Assembly: GCA_033980235.1 (NCBI GenBank) | Contig: CM067070.1 | Coordinates: 11,788,046 to 11,852,045, forward strand | DNA: 64,000 bases | Origin: Diadema setosum | Lineage: Eukaryota > Echinodermata > Echinoidea > Diadematoida > Diadematidae | Direction of reading: 5' to 3' | Shown: positions 13,701 through 25,700 of the stretch, one piece after another | Layout of the letters: every line of letters begins with the position of its first letter | How positions within the stretch are numbered: the first letter of the stretch is position 1 | The notes under the pieces: model-generated | Databases searched by the model: none | Seen by the model: the letters and a program-made list of their open reading frames with translations, nothing else | Told to the model about the DNA's origin: nothing | Translations under genes and position numbers: made by a program

Positions 13701-16700
13701 GTATACCTGCCACATATGAACAAAATTATTAACCTTAGAGAGGTTTAATAAAAACTAACCATAATCCATCTTCCCCATACACTTTACACAGACAATCTGC
13801 ATGTCCTTCCGTTACTGTCCTTCCGTTACCTAACACACATGGATATTATGTGGTCTAATTAAAAAATAAGTAAACATATTTGAAAGTCAAATATATTCCA
13901 TTATAACTAAAACTATGGCAATTAAACTGTATACCAACAAATTAAAATAGCTCCATAAACTTCATAGAGTTTTGATAAAAACTAATTTGCCTGAAAACCC
14001 ATGTCCATTTTGATGTCCTTCCGTTACCGACCTCATTAATATGCATATTTCATTACTCTTTAGCAGGTTTGACAAAAATTTTGGTGGAAATTATAGTCTT
14101 TGGCTCTGGTAATACATCTCTATAGTTTGAAATGCTGTATCCATCAAACTTTTCTTAGAGTACTTTTTTAAACTGTGAAAATTCTGTCTGAATGTCCTTC
14201 CGTTACCGTGGAATTGCCCTAATCTAAATTATTCACAGCTCTACTAAAATTTGACCAGGCATTCTCAAGTAGAAGATGAAAATGTACAATAAAAAAAAGG
14301 GCCCAAATTTTTTTAAGATTCCTTAATTTGGGGAGATTGGGGCCCCCTGGGGCCCCCTGGGTGGGGCATGGTGCCCATTTTGATAAATTGAGATCCTGAC
14401 CCCCTAGGGATGCTACCTGCCAAGTTTGACAAAAATCCATCATGAGGTTTTCAGGAAGAAGATGAAAATGTACAATTCAGGCCCCCATTCGGACCTCCCC
14501 CCCCCCCCCCCACCCCCAAGAGGGGCACCCCTGGATCTGCTATGAACAAACTTAAAACTACAGTCATTAATGTACTCACTCATAGTATTATCTTAGCTCT
14601 ATAACTTCTGATTCTAGAGAAGATTTTTAAAGATTTCTTCATTTTGGGGGGTTTGGGGCCCCCTGGGGGCCCCTGGGTGGGGCATGGTGCCCATTTTAAC
14701 AGATTGAGATCCTAACCCCCTAGGGATGCTACCTGTCAAGTTTGGTGAAAATGGGTCATGGGGTTCTCAAGAAGAAGATGAAAATGTACAATTTAGGCCC
14801 CATTAGGACCGCTCCCCACCCCCCTCCCCTGGGTCCCAAGGGGAGCACCCCTGATTCTCCTATGAACAAACTTGAAACTACAGTCATCAATGTACTAACT
14901 CATAGTATTAACTTAGCTCTATCACTTCTGGTTCTAGAGAAGAAGATTTTTACAGATTCCTTAATTTTGGGGGGTTTGGGCCCCCCTGGGGGCCCCCTGG
15001 GTGGGGCATGGTGCCCATTTTAACAAATTGAGTTCCTAACCCCCTAGGGATGCTATCTGCCAAGTTTGATGGAAATCGGTCTTGGGGTTTTCAAGAAGAA
15101 GATGAAAATTTAAAAAGTTTACGCACGACGGACGACGGACGCCGGACGCCGGACGACGGACGACGCACGACGGACGCCGGACGAAGGGCGATCGCAATAG
15201 CTCACTTGAGCCTTTGGCTCAGGTGAGCTAAAAACTAATTTGAAACAGGTTTACAAGCTGAAGCCTTGAAATTCCTCTCTATCCTTGACACACCTTGGAC
15301 AACGATTGCCAAGTGTTTGTCTTGTACAAAGGACATGTTTAGTATTGTACACGATGGTCTCCTTCCGCTTAATACTCGCTGGACACCAAGTATGTAATAT
15401 CTCTTGTGTTTGCGATGTGAAACGGCAGACGGTAGACCATTTGCCAAATCATTGTTGTTATTATTATGTCTGACTTCCACAGCTTTGATGAGATCAAATA
15501 ACAAACAGTGAACACAATGTATGTAGCTCTGTGGTAAAGGAACAAATGCTGGTGATCAAACTACTAAAATCCAGATTTTGTTGAGATTAAGAAAAGCAGC
15601 TGGTCTGTGAAGACAGGGAATTCATAAATTATGTATTTTTGTCATTTACAAAAAATCGGCCTTTGGTGAAAAGTCTCATACTCATCATGAAAAAGAAGTG
15701 TTGTACAGTCTGTAATTTTATTCCATTTGCCTATTCACAATGAGTTTCAGTTGTCAGATACAAATGTACAAGTGTACTGTATGTACAGTACAATATGTAA
15801 GTGGGCATGTAGGTTTTATGCACTTGTCTCAATTTTGTCCATCCCCCCCCCCCCTTTCTTTCTCTCGTAGAAACTTGACATTACCAAGACATCACCACTA
15901 GCTCTGGAGCAATAAAGTTGTGGTGTAAAAATTCAAGTGAAATAATGTCTACTGCACAACACAAATACCACAGAAACAGATCTCAGAACACAGGAAAGAG
16001 AACACCTAGAGAGGTACTTTGTACTGAAGAAACAAGGAATGAAAGAACAAACGAATATGAGAAAAGATCACATGAAAAGAAAGGTGAAGAAAGAAAAGAA
16101 CAAAAATTAACAAAGGGAAGGAAAAAACAGCAAAGAAGAAGAGATAATAAGGAATGAAAAGAAAACAGTGAGAAGGTAAGAAAGAAAACATTTCTTCTCT
16201 CTTCATGTGAGCTGGAGGAAGGAAACTTAACTGAGTCCAACATTTTAAATCTAGTAATTTTTCATGATCAGGAGTACTGTAACAGCATGGGCAAGAAAGC
16301 AAGGACCACCAGAAAACCTCCTGCTGACTATACAAAATGCTGGAGAACGCTCTTGGATGTTGCATTTTGGCCAACCGTAGAAAGGACAGAGGAAGGAGAA
16401 ACAAATTAAAAGGAAGGGGAGATGGGAACCTTTCAAGTTGCACGTAGGTCTTGGGATTATCTTTTTGACCCAGCCAATGCAAATGTCAAACACATTCCTC
16501 GGCGATGGTTTGGACTGCCATGTTCAGAGAGCTATAGCTATGATAACCTTCACTGCCCCGCTGAACTCCCCCCCCCCCACTCCTACAATGTATACCTTCC
16601 GATATCACTCACGACATGGTAAAACATTAAACGACAGAACTTTATGTTCACGGCCACTGCATGCAGGCGAACAATGTACTATGTCGTATCCTCTCTGTAT

Positions 16701-19700
16701 AATTGCAGTGAGGTGAAGGGGTCACTGCACTGCTGATTCAAAAATAAAAAGAGACATAGAAAAAACAAAGGCACACACGATGTGTCTGTTGTGGTATCAA
16801 CATGGATGTGTCACAATATCACAGAACAATGGACTGTTGCTTCACAGTTCAAATAAAACTACATGTATACTCCGTCATCATTACCAAGTTTGACGAAGGT
16901 GACTAGCACGACCTCCCGGCATGCATGCTTTACCGGTATAAATACACACACACCTGGAAAAAAAAAAATGTTTTTATAACCTCACTTTACACAGCATGTC
17001 ATGCTGGCAACCTGGCTGGTAATCAGCAGATTTGAATGCTCAAATGACAGCTCTATACAGATGGGAGTCTGCAGAAATAATTGCAACATCCTTTTTTTTT
17101 CTTCTCTTTGTTTATTGTTGTTGTTTAGTTGTTGTTTTGTTTGTTTTGTTTTTTTCGGGGGGAGGACAAGTGGGTCAACAATGGAGTTTAACAGACAGGT
17201 TATAGCTATTTTCTGCCTACAAAATGTACTTTATTAAAGCAACCTTGGTAATTTCCAGTGTCTATTCTTTACGTAATTTTTTGCTTGTTTGTTTTTTGCT
17301 TTGTTTTGTTTTTGTTGTGTTGAAAGGTGGCCACACTCAATCAGTTGATGCAAAATCAGTACATGATGAATTTTCTATACAGATAAAAGTGATGACAGCA
17401 CAAATCAAGGCCTAAAGGCCCACTGGTGCATGTACTGTAACCTCATACTACTTTTCATAAATTGCAAAGCATTAATCAAAACTACTGTACTTGTGTCAAA
17501 CGGATTCTCAAAACGCTCATCCAAAAGCAACTTTAAAGGGAGGGTACAGTATTGGTGGAGATGAGAATTGGGCTTTTAACTTTTTGCGAGATACCAAAAA
17601 AGCACTTACGAAATAGTACAGAGCATACCATTTTAAGAGGAATTCAAAGTTTATTTGATGAAATTCAGGTTTGGAATGACTGAAACATCTAAAAACAAAG
17701 TAAAACAAAACGATCGTAATAAAGTGTGGGTCCCACACTTTACTAGAATCGCCCTGTTTTGGATATTTCAGCAATTTCAAAACCAATTTTCATCAAAATA
17801 AACGTTGAATTCCTCGTGGAATTACAATATCATGTTCTTTCATATTTCATATAAGGTTTCTCGTAATCTCACCAAAAAATGTTAGAAACCTGAAATTAGG
17901 TCTCAACCAAAACTATACGATCCCTTTAACTCGTTGAGGATGAGCTGATTTTGCTACGTGTACAACATACATTTCCCATAGGCACCTGCCCGAGTATACT
18001 TGGGACTCGTCATCAATGTTATTAAATTAAACGTCATTAAATTACATTGTAACCAGACAAAAATGAAAAAGTATGTTTAATGAAAATTAAGCCATTTGCA
18101 TGTACATTGTACATGTGCTGTACAATGTACAGTGTATACACGTACAATGTACATGTCACGATGTACATTCGTACAAGAAGAACGTTTCTACTCACTATTA
18201 AAACATTCTCGAGTACATTATCTTTGCAAATTATATCAATAATAATGATAACATTTCTTTTTTAATAGCTATAGTTTTTATATAGCACATTTCAGACTTG
18301 TTTAAAGAATTTCAAACAGATTACTATAATATACAGTGACATGGAATTCACTGGGAAAATAGATGGAGACTGCAAGTTTAAATACAATACAGGCACCGCA
18401 TGGCATCTGAGCATAGAAAGTGAATTGATTTTAATGTGTAGTATCGAATGTGTTTACGAATCAGGGACTTCCTCACTAAAAAACAATTGCATCATATCGC
18501 ATGATACGTTGTACCACTCTACCATCTTGAATATGTTTAGCACGTCAGTCTCATGCATTGCAATTGATTGACAAATTGCCCTACATCAACGTAAATAAGC
18601 ACTGAATTGATCAGTGTTTTAGTAGTAGCCATGATAAAAAATCATGGGCGTACATACTCGAGCAGGATTCGAACCTACGACCTCCTGATCACCGGACAGG
18701 CGTCATCTCCACTAGACCACCGAGCTTTCGCCCGAAAGCAAGTGTTGGTTCTAATCCTTATAGCATGCAGCGGGTACTGCTTTGTTATTCAAATTCATGA
18801 ATTTCTTCCGTCGAGATGTTTTCATTGCAACCGATTGAAAAATTGCCCTACATCGACGTGCTCTTCGCAGACTGTACGTCTAGTGGAGATGACACCTGTC
18901 CAGTGATCAGGAGGTCGTAAGTTCGAATCCTGCTCGAGTATGTACGCCCATGATTTTTTATCATGGCTACTACTAAAACACTGATCAATTCAGTGCTTAT
19001 TTACGTCGATGTAGGGCAATTTGTCAATCAGTTGCAATGAAAACATCTCGACGGAAGAAATTCATGAAGTCTCATGCATGTTCTACAGTAGCACATTCCA
19101 AAGAAACACTCATTCCCATCTTCAAGCACATACCGGGTATGGAGAAGTACAACGTATGCCAAAGGATTCGCTATCAAATCCTACTACTTGTATAAAACTA
19201 TCATGCTCTTCGCGACTGTACGTCAATTACACTGTTATTAACGACCACGTACCACATTTCGGACCTGCTTCAAATATTCATGTCAACAAAACATCACGTA
19301 TCGCTTTGAGCAAATATGCTTTGAAATCAACTCATTGTAACGATGTGTGAGTGAGGGAGAGATAAGTCCCCAAAAATACGCAAAGAATTGGGTTATCAAA
19401 TCAATAATGCCCGGGGACAAAGGTCTTCAAGGAAATGAAAATTTTTTATTTGCATCATTAGAGTGATGAAACACATTTTTTTCTGTAACAGGCAAACAAA
19501 AAGAAAGGTAGAAAGGTTATAATACATTGCGTATCAGGATTGATATTGCGACAATATACATTACGTACCGTATATTTCACATGCATACCAGTACATTCCT
19601 GTATCAACATGTACTATAGAACAGCATCAACACATGTACCACTCTCTTTTAGTGTCAATAGCAGACACTGCCAAACAGAGTTCAGTAATAGGAGTACACC

Positions 19701-22700
19701 AATTCAATGACAGCTATAAAGAGTACATCAGAGTGATGTGTCACATGCTATCCACATGTACAGTTGTACACGTTAAGCACCAGGTACTCCTAATCAATGC
19801 ATAAAGGGTGTCCTTCCCGTAATTCTACCCATGTCCCTGTTGTAATAGTGGACCGGATTCAATGATGAACAGAGGACATAGTTGTTTAACGATAAAATGA
19901 ACAACTTTAATCCACTATCACAAACTAGCGTCATGTAATGACTGCTGCTCTGACCGTATCACTCAAATATAGAATACATGGAATATGCGTACACTTGTGA
20001 TAAATGTAGTGCGCTCACATAACACAACATCCCCCTCCTTCTGAAAAGATACAATGACGAATATTTTTTAAACTGCACTTGTACATATGGAAACATTCAC
20101 ATTGATCTTCCAAGTAGTATAAATGTGAATCTCTGACACAGAGTGCTGAAAAATGGAGGAAGCTTGTTTGAGATTTGCATAGATACATTGAATTATAATC
20201 AGGCAGGCAAATGAAATCTATTCTTCCTGAAACAGCTGGTCTCACAAATGCAATGTATTCAGCAACTCTTTTTTTATCAGTATAAGTTTTACATTTCTCA
20301 TATATACTAAACAACTCTCGACATATCTGGTATCGAAAGATAAGACGAATAAAACGATAACGTTATTCAAACTTATTGTCACAAAATGCATGCAGTTTAA
20401 CACCAGCATATTTACAAATAATTTCACGTATATATCTTCGTGACATCTTTAATAATATGAGACACGAAGAATTATATTCATACGGAATGTATATATGTAA
20501 TACAAACATAATGATTTAGCATTTGAGTTTGTACTCAGATTATCATCAACATAGGAAAAATATGCTTGTATGTTTGTCGTTTTTTTCTAAACATCCAGTT
20601 GAGATTAACTTTCGTGTGTGAAACTAGTGAACAGCTACATCATAGTTTCAATACACAAATGTGATGAACAGTTATACATGTACAGTGTATATAATATAGT
20701 ATGCTATAAACATTTTGATAAATGTAGCATATATCATAGTCATTATGGTTCCTGACTTAAATTTCAAATATTGTTTTGTGAAATAAAATGATGTGTATCA
20801 CTTGGTTACACAAATGTGTTGTAAATAAATCAACACTTAACATAATGAACATATTATTTACACTGACAATGCTGCTAGTTTATCTTCCAGCATTGCATTA
20901 CTCTTGGTACCGCGATGGGGGTCTGACTTCACGTCCATATCGCGTTATGTACCGGGTAGAGACTGATTTCCTATCAGATTGTCTTTGTCTTCTGTCTGGA
21001 TGTTGTCTCCTTTCCTCACTCCTGTCGTCGTCTTCGAAGTGAACCCGTTTTGGAACTGTTGGCTTCGTTCCGGTTGGCATCTCTCTCAGGTAAGATCTAT
21101 TTCTCCTCAAGATGCTACCGTTGGGAGTTGCTACTTCGTAGGATCTTGGTTCCTGACGTACTTTGCTCACTTCGGCAGGAAGCCAAGTGTTGTCTTTGGG
21201 ATTCAGAACTCTCACTTTCTGTCCAATGTGCAGAGGTGTAAAATCTCTACCTCCATGCAAGTCGTGATTGTGTTTCATGTTCTCCTGTCTCTGAAACAAC
21301 AAATCAGGCGTAGACGATTGTCTGGTCAGGTGGTGACTTGGAAGTGTTGTCCTGATTGGTCTTCCAAAGAGTAATTCAGCAGGTGATGGTAGGTTGGAGT
21401 CAATTGGTGTGGCACGAAAATGTAGTAGTGCTGTCTGGATGTCTTGTCCAGTTCTGGTACACTTGGTCATGATTCCTTTCACAGTTTGTACCATGCGTTC
21501 AGCGAGTCCGTTGGATCTTGGATATCGTGGAGACGATGTAATGTGATCAATTGACCATTTCTCACACATCTCTTGGAATGGTCTTCCAACGAATTGTGGA
21601 CCATTGTCTGATATCAGAGTTGCTGGTGGTCCGAAAAGACTGAAGATACCACTCAGTATGTTTGCAACTGCCGCACTGGATGTATCCGTCAACTTGCGAA
21701 CGATTGGATACTTTGAATGGTAGTCGGTCACTAACAGGTATTCTTCCTTGTTGAAAGTAAACAAGTCAGTTCCAAGCTTCGTCCACGGCGAAGTTGGTAT
21801 GTCGTGAGGTTGCAAGGGTTCTCTTTGTTGCTTGACCTGATTTTCTTGGCAGGCGTAGCAATTCTTTGAGATTTGCTCAATGTCTTTATTGATGTTCGGC
21901 CAATATACGGTTTCCCTTGCTAGTCTGCGGGTACGTTCAATACCTTGATGACCCTGATGAGGTTGATTCAGGATGTCTTGTCTGAGGTTTGTGGGAATGA
22001 TGACTTGATTGCCTTTGAAAAGTACACCATCTGATACTCCGATTTCATCGCGGTATGGCCAAAATGTTCTGACCTCTCTAGGTACTTCCTTGATTGTGTC
22101 TGGCCAACCATTCGTGACGATTTGCCACAGAGCTCGCAAGGTAGGATCTCTCGACGTCTCTTGTTGCAGCTCATTTCTCTTCTTTTGTCCAAAGAAGATA
22201 AGATCAGTCTGTGATATGTCGATTTCCTCACAGATCTCTTCCACATTGACATCAAGGGGAACGTCTTGATTCTTGCTTGGATTAGGCATTCTGCTCAAAG
22301 CATCTGATATGATCATCGATTTGCCTGGCTTGTACTTGACATCATAGTCATAGCCTTGAATTTTGATGAGAAGTCTCTGCAAACGTGGTGGCGCACATCT
22401 CAGTGGCTTTCTGGTGATCATCTCTAAGGGTTTGTGATCAGTTTGGACAGTGAACTGGTTTCCGAACAGGTATGTGTGGAAACGTTGTATTCCAAACACG
22501 AGGGCTAGCGTTTCTCTCTCTATGTTGGAGTAGTTAGCTTGTGACGATGAGAGAGACTTTGAAGCAAATGCGACAGGTTTGCCTTCTTGCATCAAACAAG
22601 CTCCTAGGCCTTTTGATGATGCGTCGACTTCTAGGATCGTTGTCTTCCTTGGATCATAGTACTGCAAACAAGATTCTGCAGAGATCGCTTTCTTGAGTTC

Positions 22701-25700
22701 GTTGAAAGCATGTTGATGATCGTCTTGCCATGTGAATGGCACATCTCGCTTCAGTAGTTCACGTAATGGTGATGCCTTTTCAGAGAAGTTGGCGATGTGT
22801 GGAGCGAGATAGTTAAGAAGACCAAGGCACTTCTGTAGATCTTCTTTGTCTCGAGGTGTTGGCATGGCATGAATGTCTTCAATCTTCTGTGGATCAGGGC
22901 GGATGCCATCTCTGGTATATACAGAGCCGAAGAAGTTGATGCAGTCAGTTTTGATGATACACTTCTTACTGTTGAAGACAAGTCCTTCTCTTTGGGCAAC
23001 TTCCATCAGTCTGTGGAGGTTTTTGTCATGCTCTGCCTCGGTACGTCCAACAACTGCAATATCATCAGCGATACAGATGCATCCATCTACTTGACCAACG
23101 ATACGGTCCATGTGTTGCTGGAACAAGTCTTGGCTGACAGAAAGTCCGAAAGGTAGGCGTGTGTAGCAGTATCTGCCAAATGGAGTTCGAAAAGTTGTCA
23201 GCTCCTGGGATTCTTTGGATAGGTGAACAGACCAATATCCGGATTTCGCGTCGAGCTTAGAGAAATACTTTGCTCCGGAGAAAGCTGGGTTGACCTCTTC
23301 AAGAGTTGGAATCTTGTGGGGACATCGTTTGAGATTCTGGTTTAATCTCCTGGGATCTAGGCATACTCTCAAGGATCCATCTTTCTTGAGAACTGTAGTA
23401 ATCGAACTACACCAGTCGGTGTGATGGTCGATTTGTCTGATGATGCCTTGCTTCTCCATTGAGTCAAGCTCAGCCTTGAGCTGGTCTTTGATGTGGACGC
23501 TGCACTTTCTTGGTGCATCAATGGTGGGGACAGCTCCTTCTTTGACATGTAGTGTTGCTTCTCCATGAAAGTTACCAATACGATCAAACTGTTCCGGATA
23601 GAGCACTTGCAGGTCCTTGACAGATTTCAACGGAGACGGTCTGTTAGTTGGGCTACGACTCTGAGGGTGTATCTCATGGATTGTTACCACGTGTAACTCA
23701 CTGCACATAGGTAGTCCAATTATCACTGGTCCTGAGACATCGACCACGTAGAAAAGTTGATCTCTCCACTCGGAGTCTTTGTACTTGCACGTGATCTGAA
23801 GGGTGCCCAAACAATGTATCGGGGAACCGTTGTATGCGGTAAGACGTGCTGAAGTCGGGTGTACAACTGCTTGCCACCTGCTTCCATACATGGCCTTGAT
23901 TGTCCGTAGAGGGAGTGTATTTCCACTCGCTCCGGTATCGACCTTTGCATGTAAGATGTGTTGTCCACGTTTGCTGGGACAGATAATTCCAATCTTCACA
24001 AATGCTTCTTTCTGATGCACAGAATCGATAGATGCGTCTAGGTCGTTTCCCAGTACGATAGTATTAAATTCCTCAAAATCTTCCTGGGTTTCTCCTTCTG
24101 GCTCTTTGGAGAACTCGGCTACCTTTTGTTTGGTTGGCTGCCTGGTGGGTGTCTTCTGTCGTCGTGGTGAAAAACTGCGGTTACCACTTTGGCGTCCTCT
24201 GCTTGGACTTCGTCCTCGAAGCACTTTTCTGTGTTTTGTCTTTCTGCAGCATTTAGCCCAGTGTCCTTTGGAACCACATGCTTTGCAAATGTCTCTGTAG
24301 GCTGGACACTTGCGTGGTGGATGATTCAAATCACAGTTACCACACTTCTTGCGTCTATCTTGGTTATGTGATAGAGCATCTACGTTGTTTGCAGAGGAGT
24401 CGATCGAACGAAGACACTGTTTGCCTACGGCTATGGCTTCGTATTTCCTGCCTTCATCAAGGAGGTTTGCTATCTTGTAGCCTTTGGGTTGGTCTAGAAG
24501 ATCTTTCTGGAACGCCTCGATAGGTGTAGACGCAATGACTAGCTCTGTCACGCGTTCTGAGAGCTCATTTTCGGTAAAGTCACATTCTTTGGCTTTACTC
24601 CGGCATCTATTTACAAATTCGTCGATAGTTTCATTTGTGTGTTGACGATATCGCATCAGTTCCAGTCTGTGGATGCGAAAATTCAGCTTGACTTTCAGCT
24701 GACCTTCAAGAGTAGACCACAACATTGCAGGTTTTTCTTGATCCTCATTGGATAGACCGGATGCGTTAATTCTACGCAAACCTTCATTCCCTACTGCAAT
24801 TTTGATTTTGATTGCTTGCTTCTTTGGGTCTTGGACATCGTTGTCTTGGAAGCATAACTCCATGCGTTGTTTGAATAACTTGAATTCTTCCGGCACATCA
24901 GCACTATTCCAATTCATTTCTGGATACTTTGCCATCGTGCGTTTTGATTTAGATTGAGTTGGAGATACAAATGATACAGTGCTTGATGTCAACGTCACAC
25001 TGTGCAAACTTACGGCTGAAATGTTACAGATATAGTATACAAAGTACACAAATCAAGAATAGTTTGCGAACACAGAAATATATGACACAAAATCACTATT
25101 GATATACATGTATCAATAATGTACACTCTCCAAAACACATCGAAACATGTCTAGATGTCAAGATTACCACAGTAATACACAGATGCATATATGTCAAAAC
25201 ATTCATGTACACAAATAACGAATGTATGTAATTGTCCACACGCAAGTGTTCAGATGTCTGAGATAGTTTAATGAATTGTACTAATTCTCATCTCTTTTAT
25301 CTGGTTGCATATGGATTCACTCTCAGTCTGGATCGTGCCGTGTCTTGATTGTCCGTCCTCGCTACGTTGTACATGTAGCTTGCAGGGTAGATGAACTGCG
25401 ATAACGGGAAACTGCGTATGCTCTGTCAGAAATATCCTTCCGCTGAGTGATGGTCTCGGTAGAAGCAATGATGTCGCAATACACGTTGCTATGCCGATAA
25501 GATAAACACATTTCGTGGCCAGTCCAGGATAATACGCGTCTATCTGCGTCTTCTATTGTTATGTCAACAATGGATGTCAATGGATACGGTGCGCTCAGGT
25601 AATGCGAACTTGGTCTATTGTTACATCAACAATGGAAGTCCTTGAATGAAACGCTCGGATATTGCGCGTACTTGGATACGGTGCGCGTCGATAATGCTTG

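Larger units (their letters stand above)
12071..15231. repeat. Composite repeat with tandem interior and hairpin end, interrupted by a transposon
   Basis: The left part (about 12071-12143) begins TCTCTTAACAAGAGACC and includes CTCACCTGAG. The right part (14224-15231) has three tandem units of about 320 bp, each with GTGGGGCATGGTGCCCATTT (14361, 14677, 15001) and AGAAGATGAAAATGTACA words. It then has a GACGGACGCCGGAC array (15125-15184) and a terminal hairpin at 15199-15229 (14-bp stem, TTT loop). I recall similar ends in repeats of many marine invertebrates. The element type is unknown. Removing 12144-14219 and one TAAT restores a repeat of about 1.1 kb. Confidence 0.6.
18567..19067. repeat. 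Large inverted repeat made of two opposed tRNA-like SINE-type units
   Basis: Left arm about 18567-18720 and right arm about 18878-19030 are near reverse complements, including shared outer sequence GACAAATTGCCCTACAT. Between and beyond lies a second nested pair, about 18795-18857 and 19008-19067 (TTCATGAATTTCTTCCGTCG and complement). Both arms contain the tRNA-like module listed separately. Confidence 0.75.

Noticed and set aside
12503..14207. Regularly recurring 14-mers that could look like a CRISPR array
   Set aside because: Spacing is irregular, some copies are inverted, and they are bounded by TIRs and a target duplication in an animal genome; they are transposon subterminal repeats.
15983..16482. 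Frames of 80-158 codons in a purine-rich tract
   Set aside because: Phe/Leu/Ser-rich low-complexity translation of a GA-rich strand; no family features.
18656..18942. Possible functional tRNA genes
   Set aside because: Good B boxes but poor acceptor pairing and irregular anticodon arms, and they sit in a repeated palindrome; tRNA-derived repeats instead.
24936..25049. Upstream 38-codon extension of the gag-pol frame
   Set aside because: Composition looks non-coding; the next Met begins a typical Gag start, so the extension is probably leader sequence.
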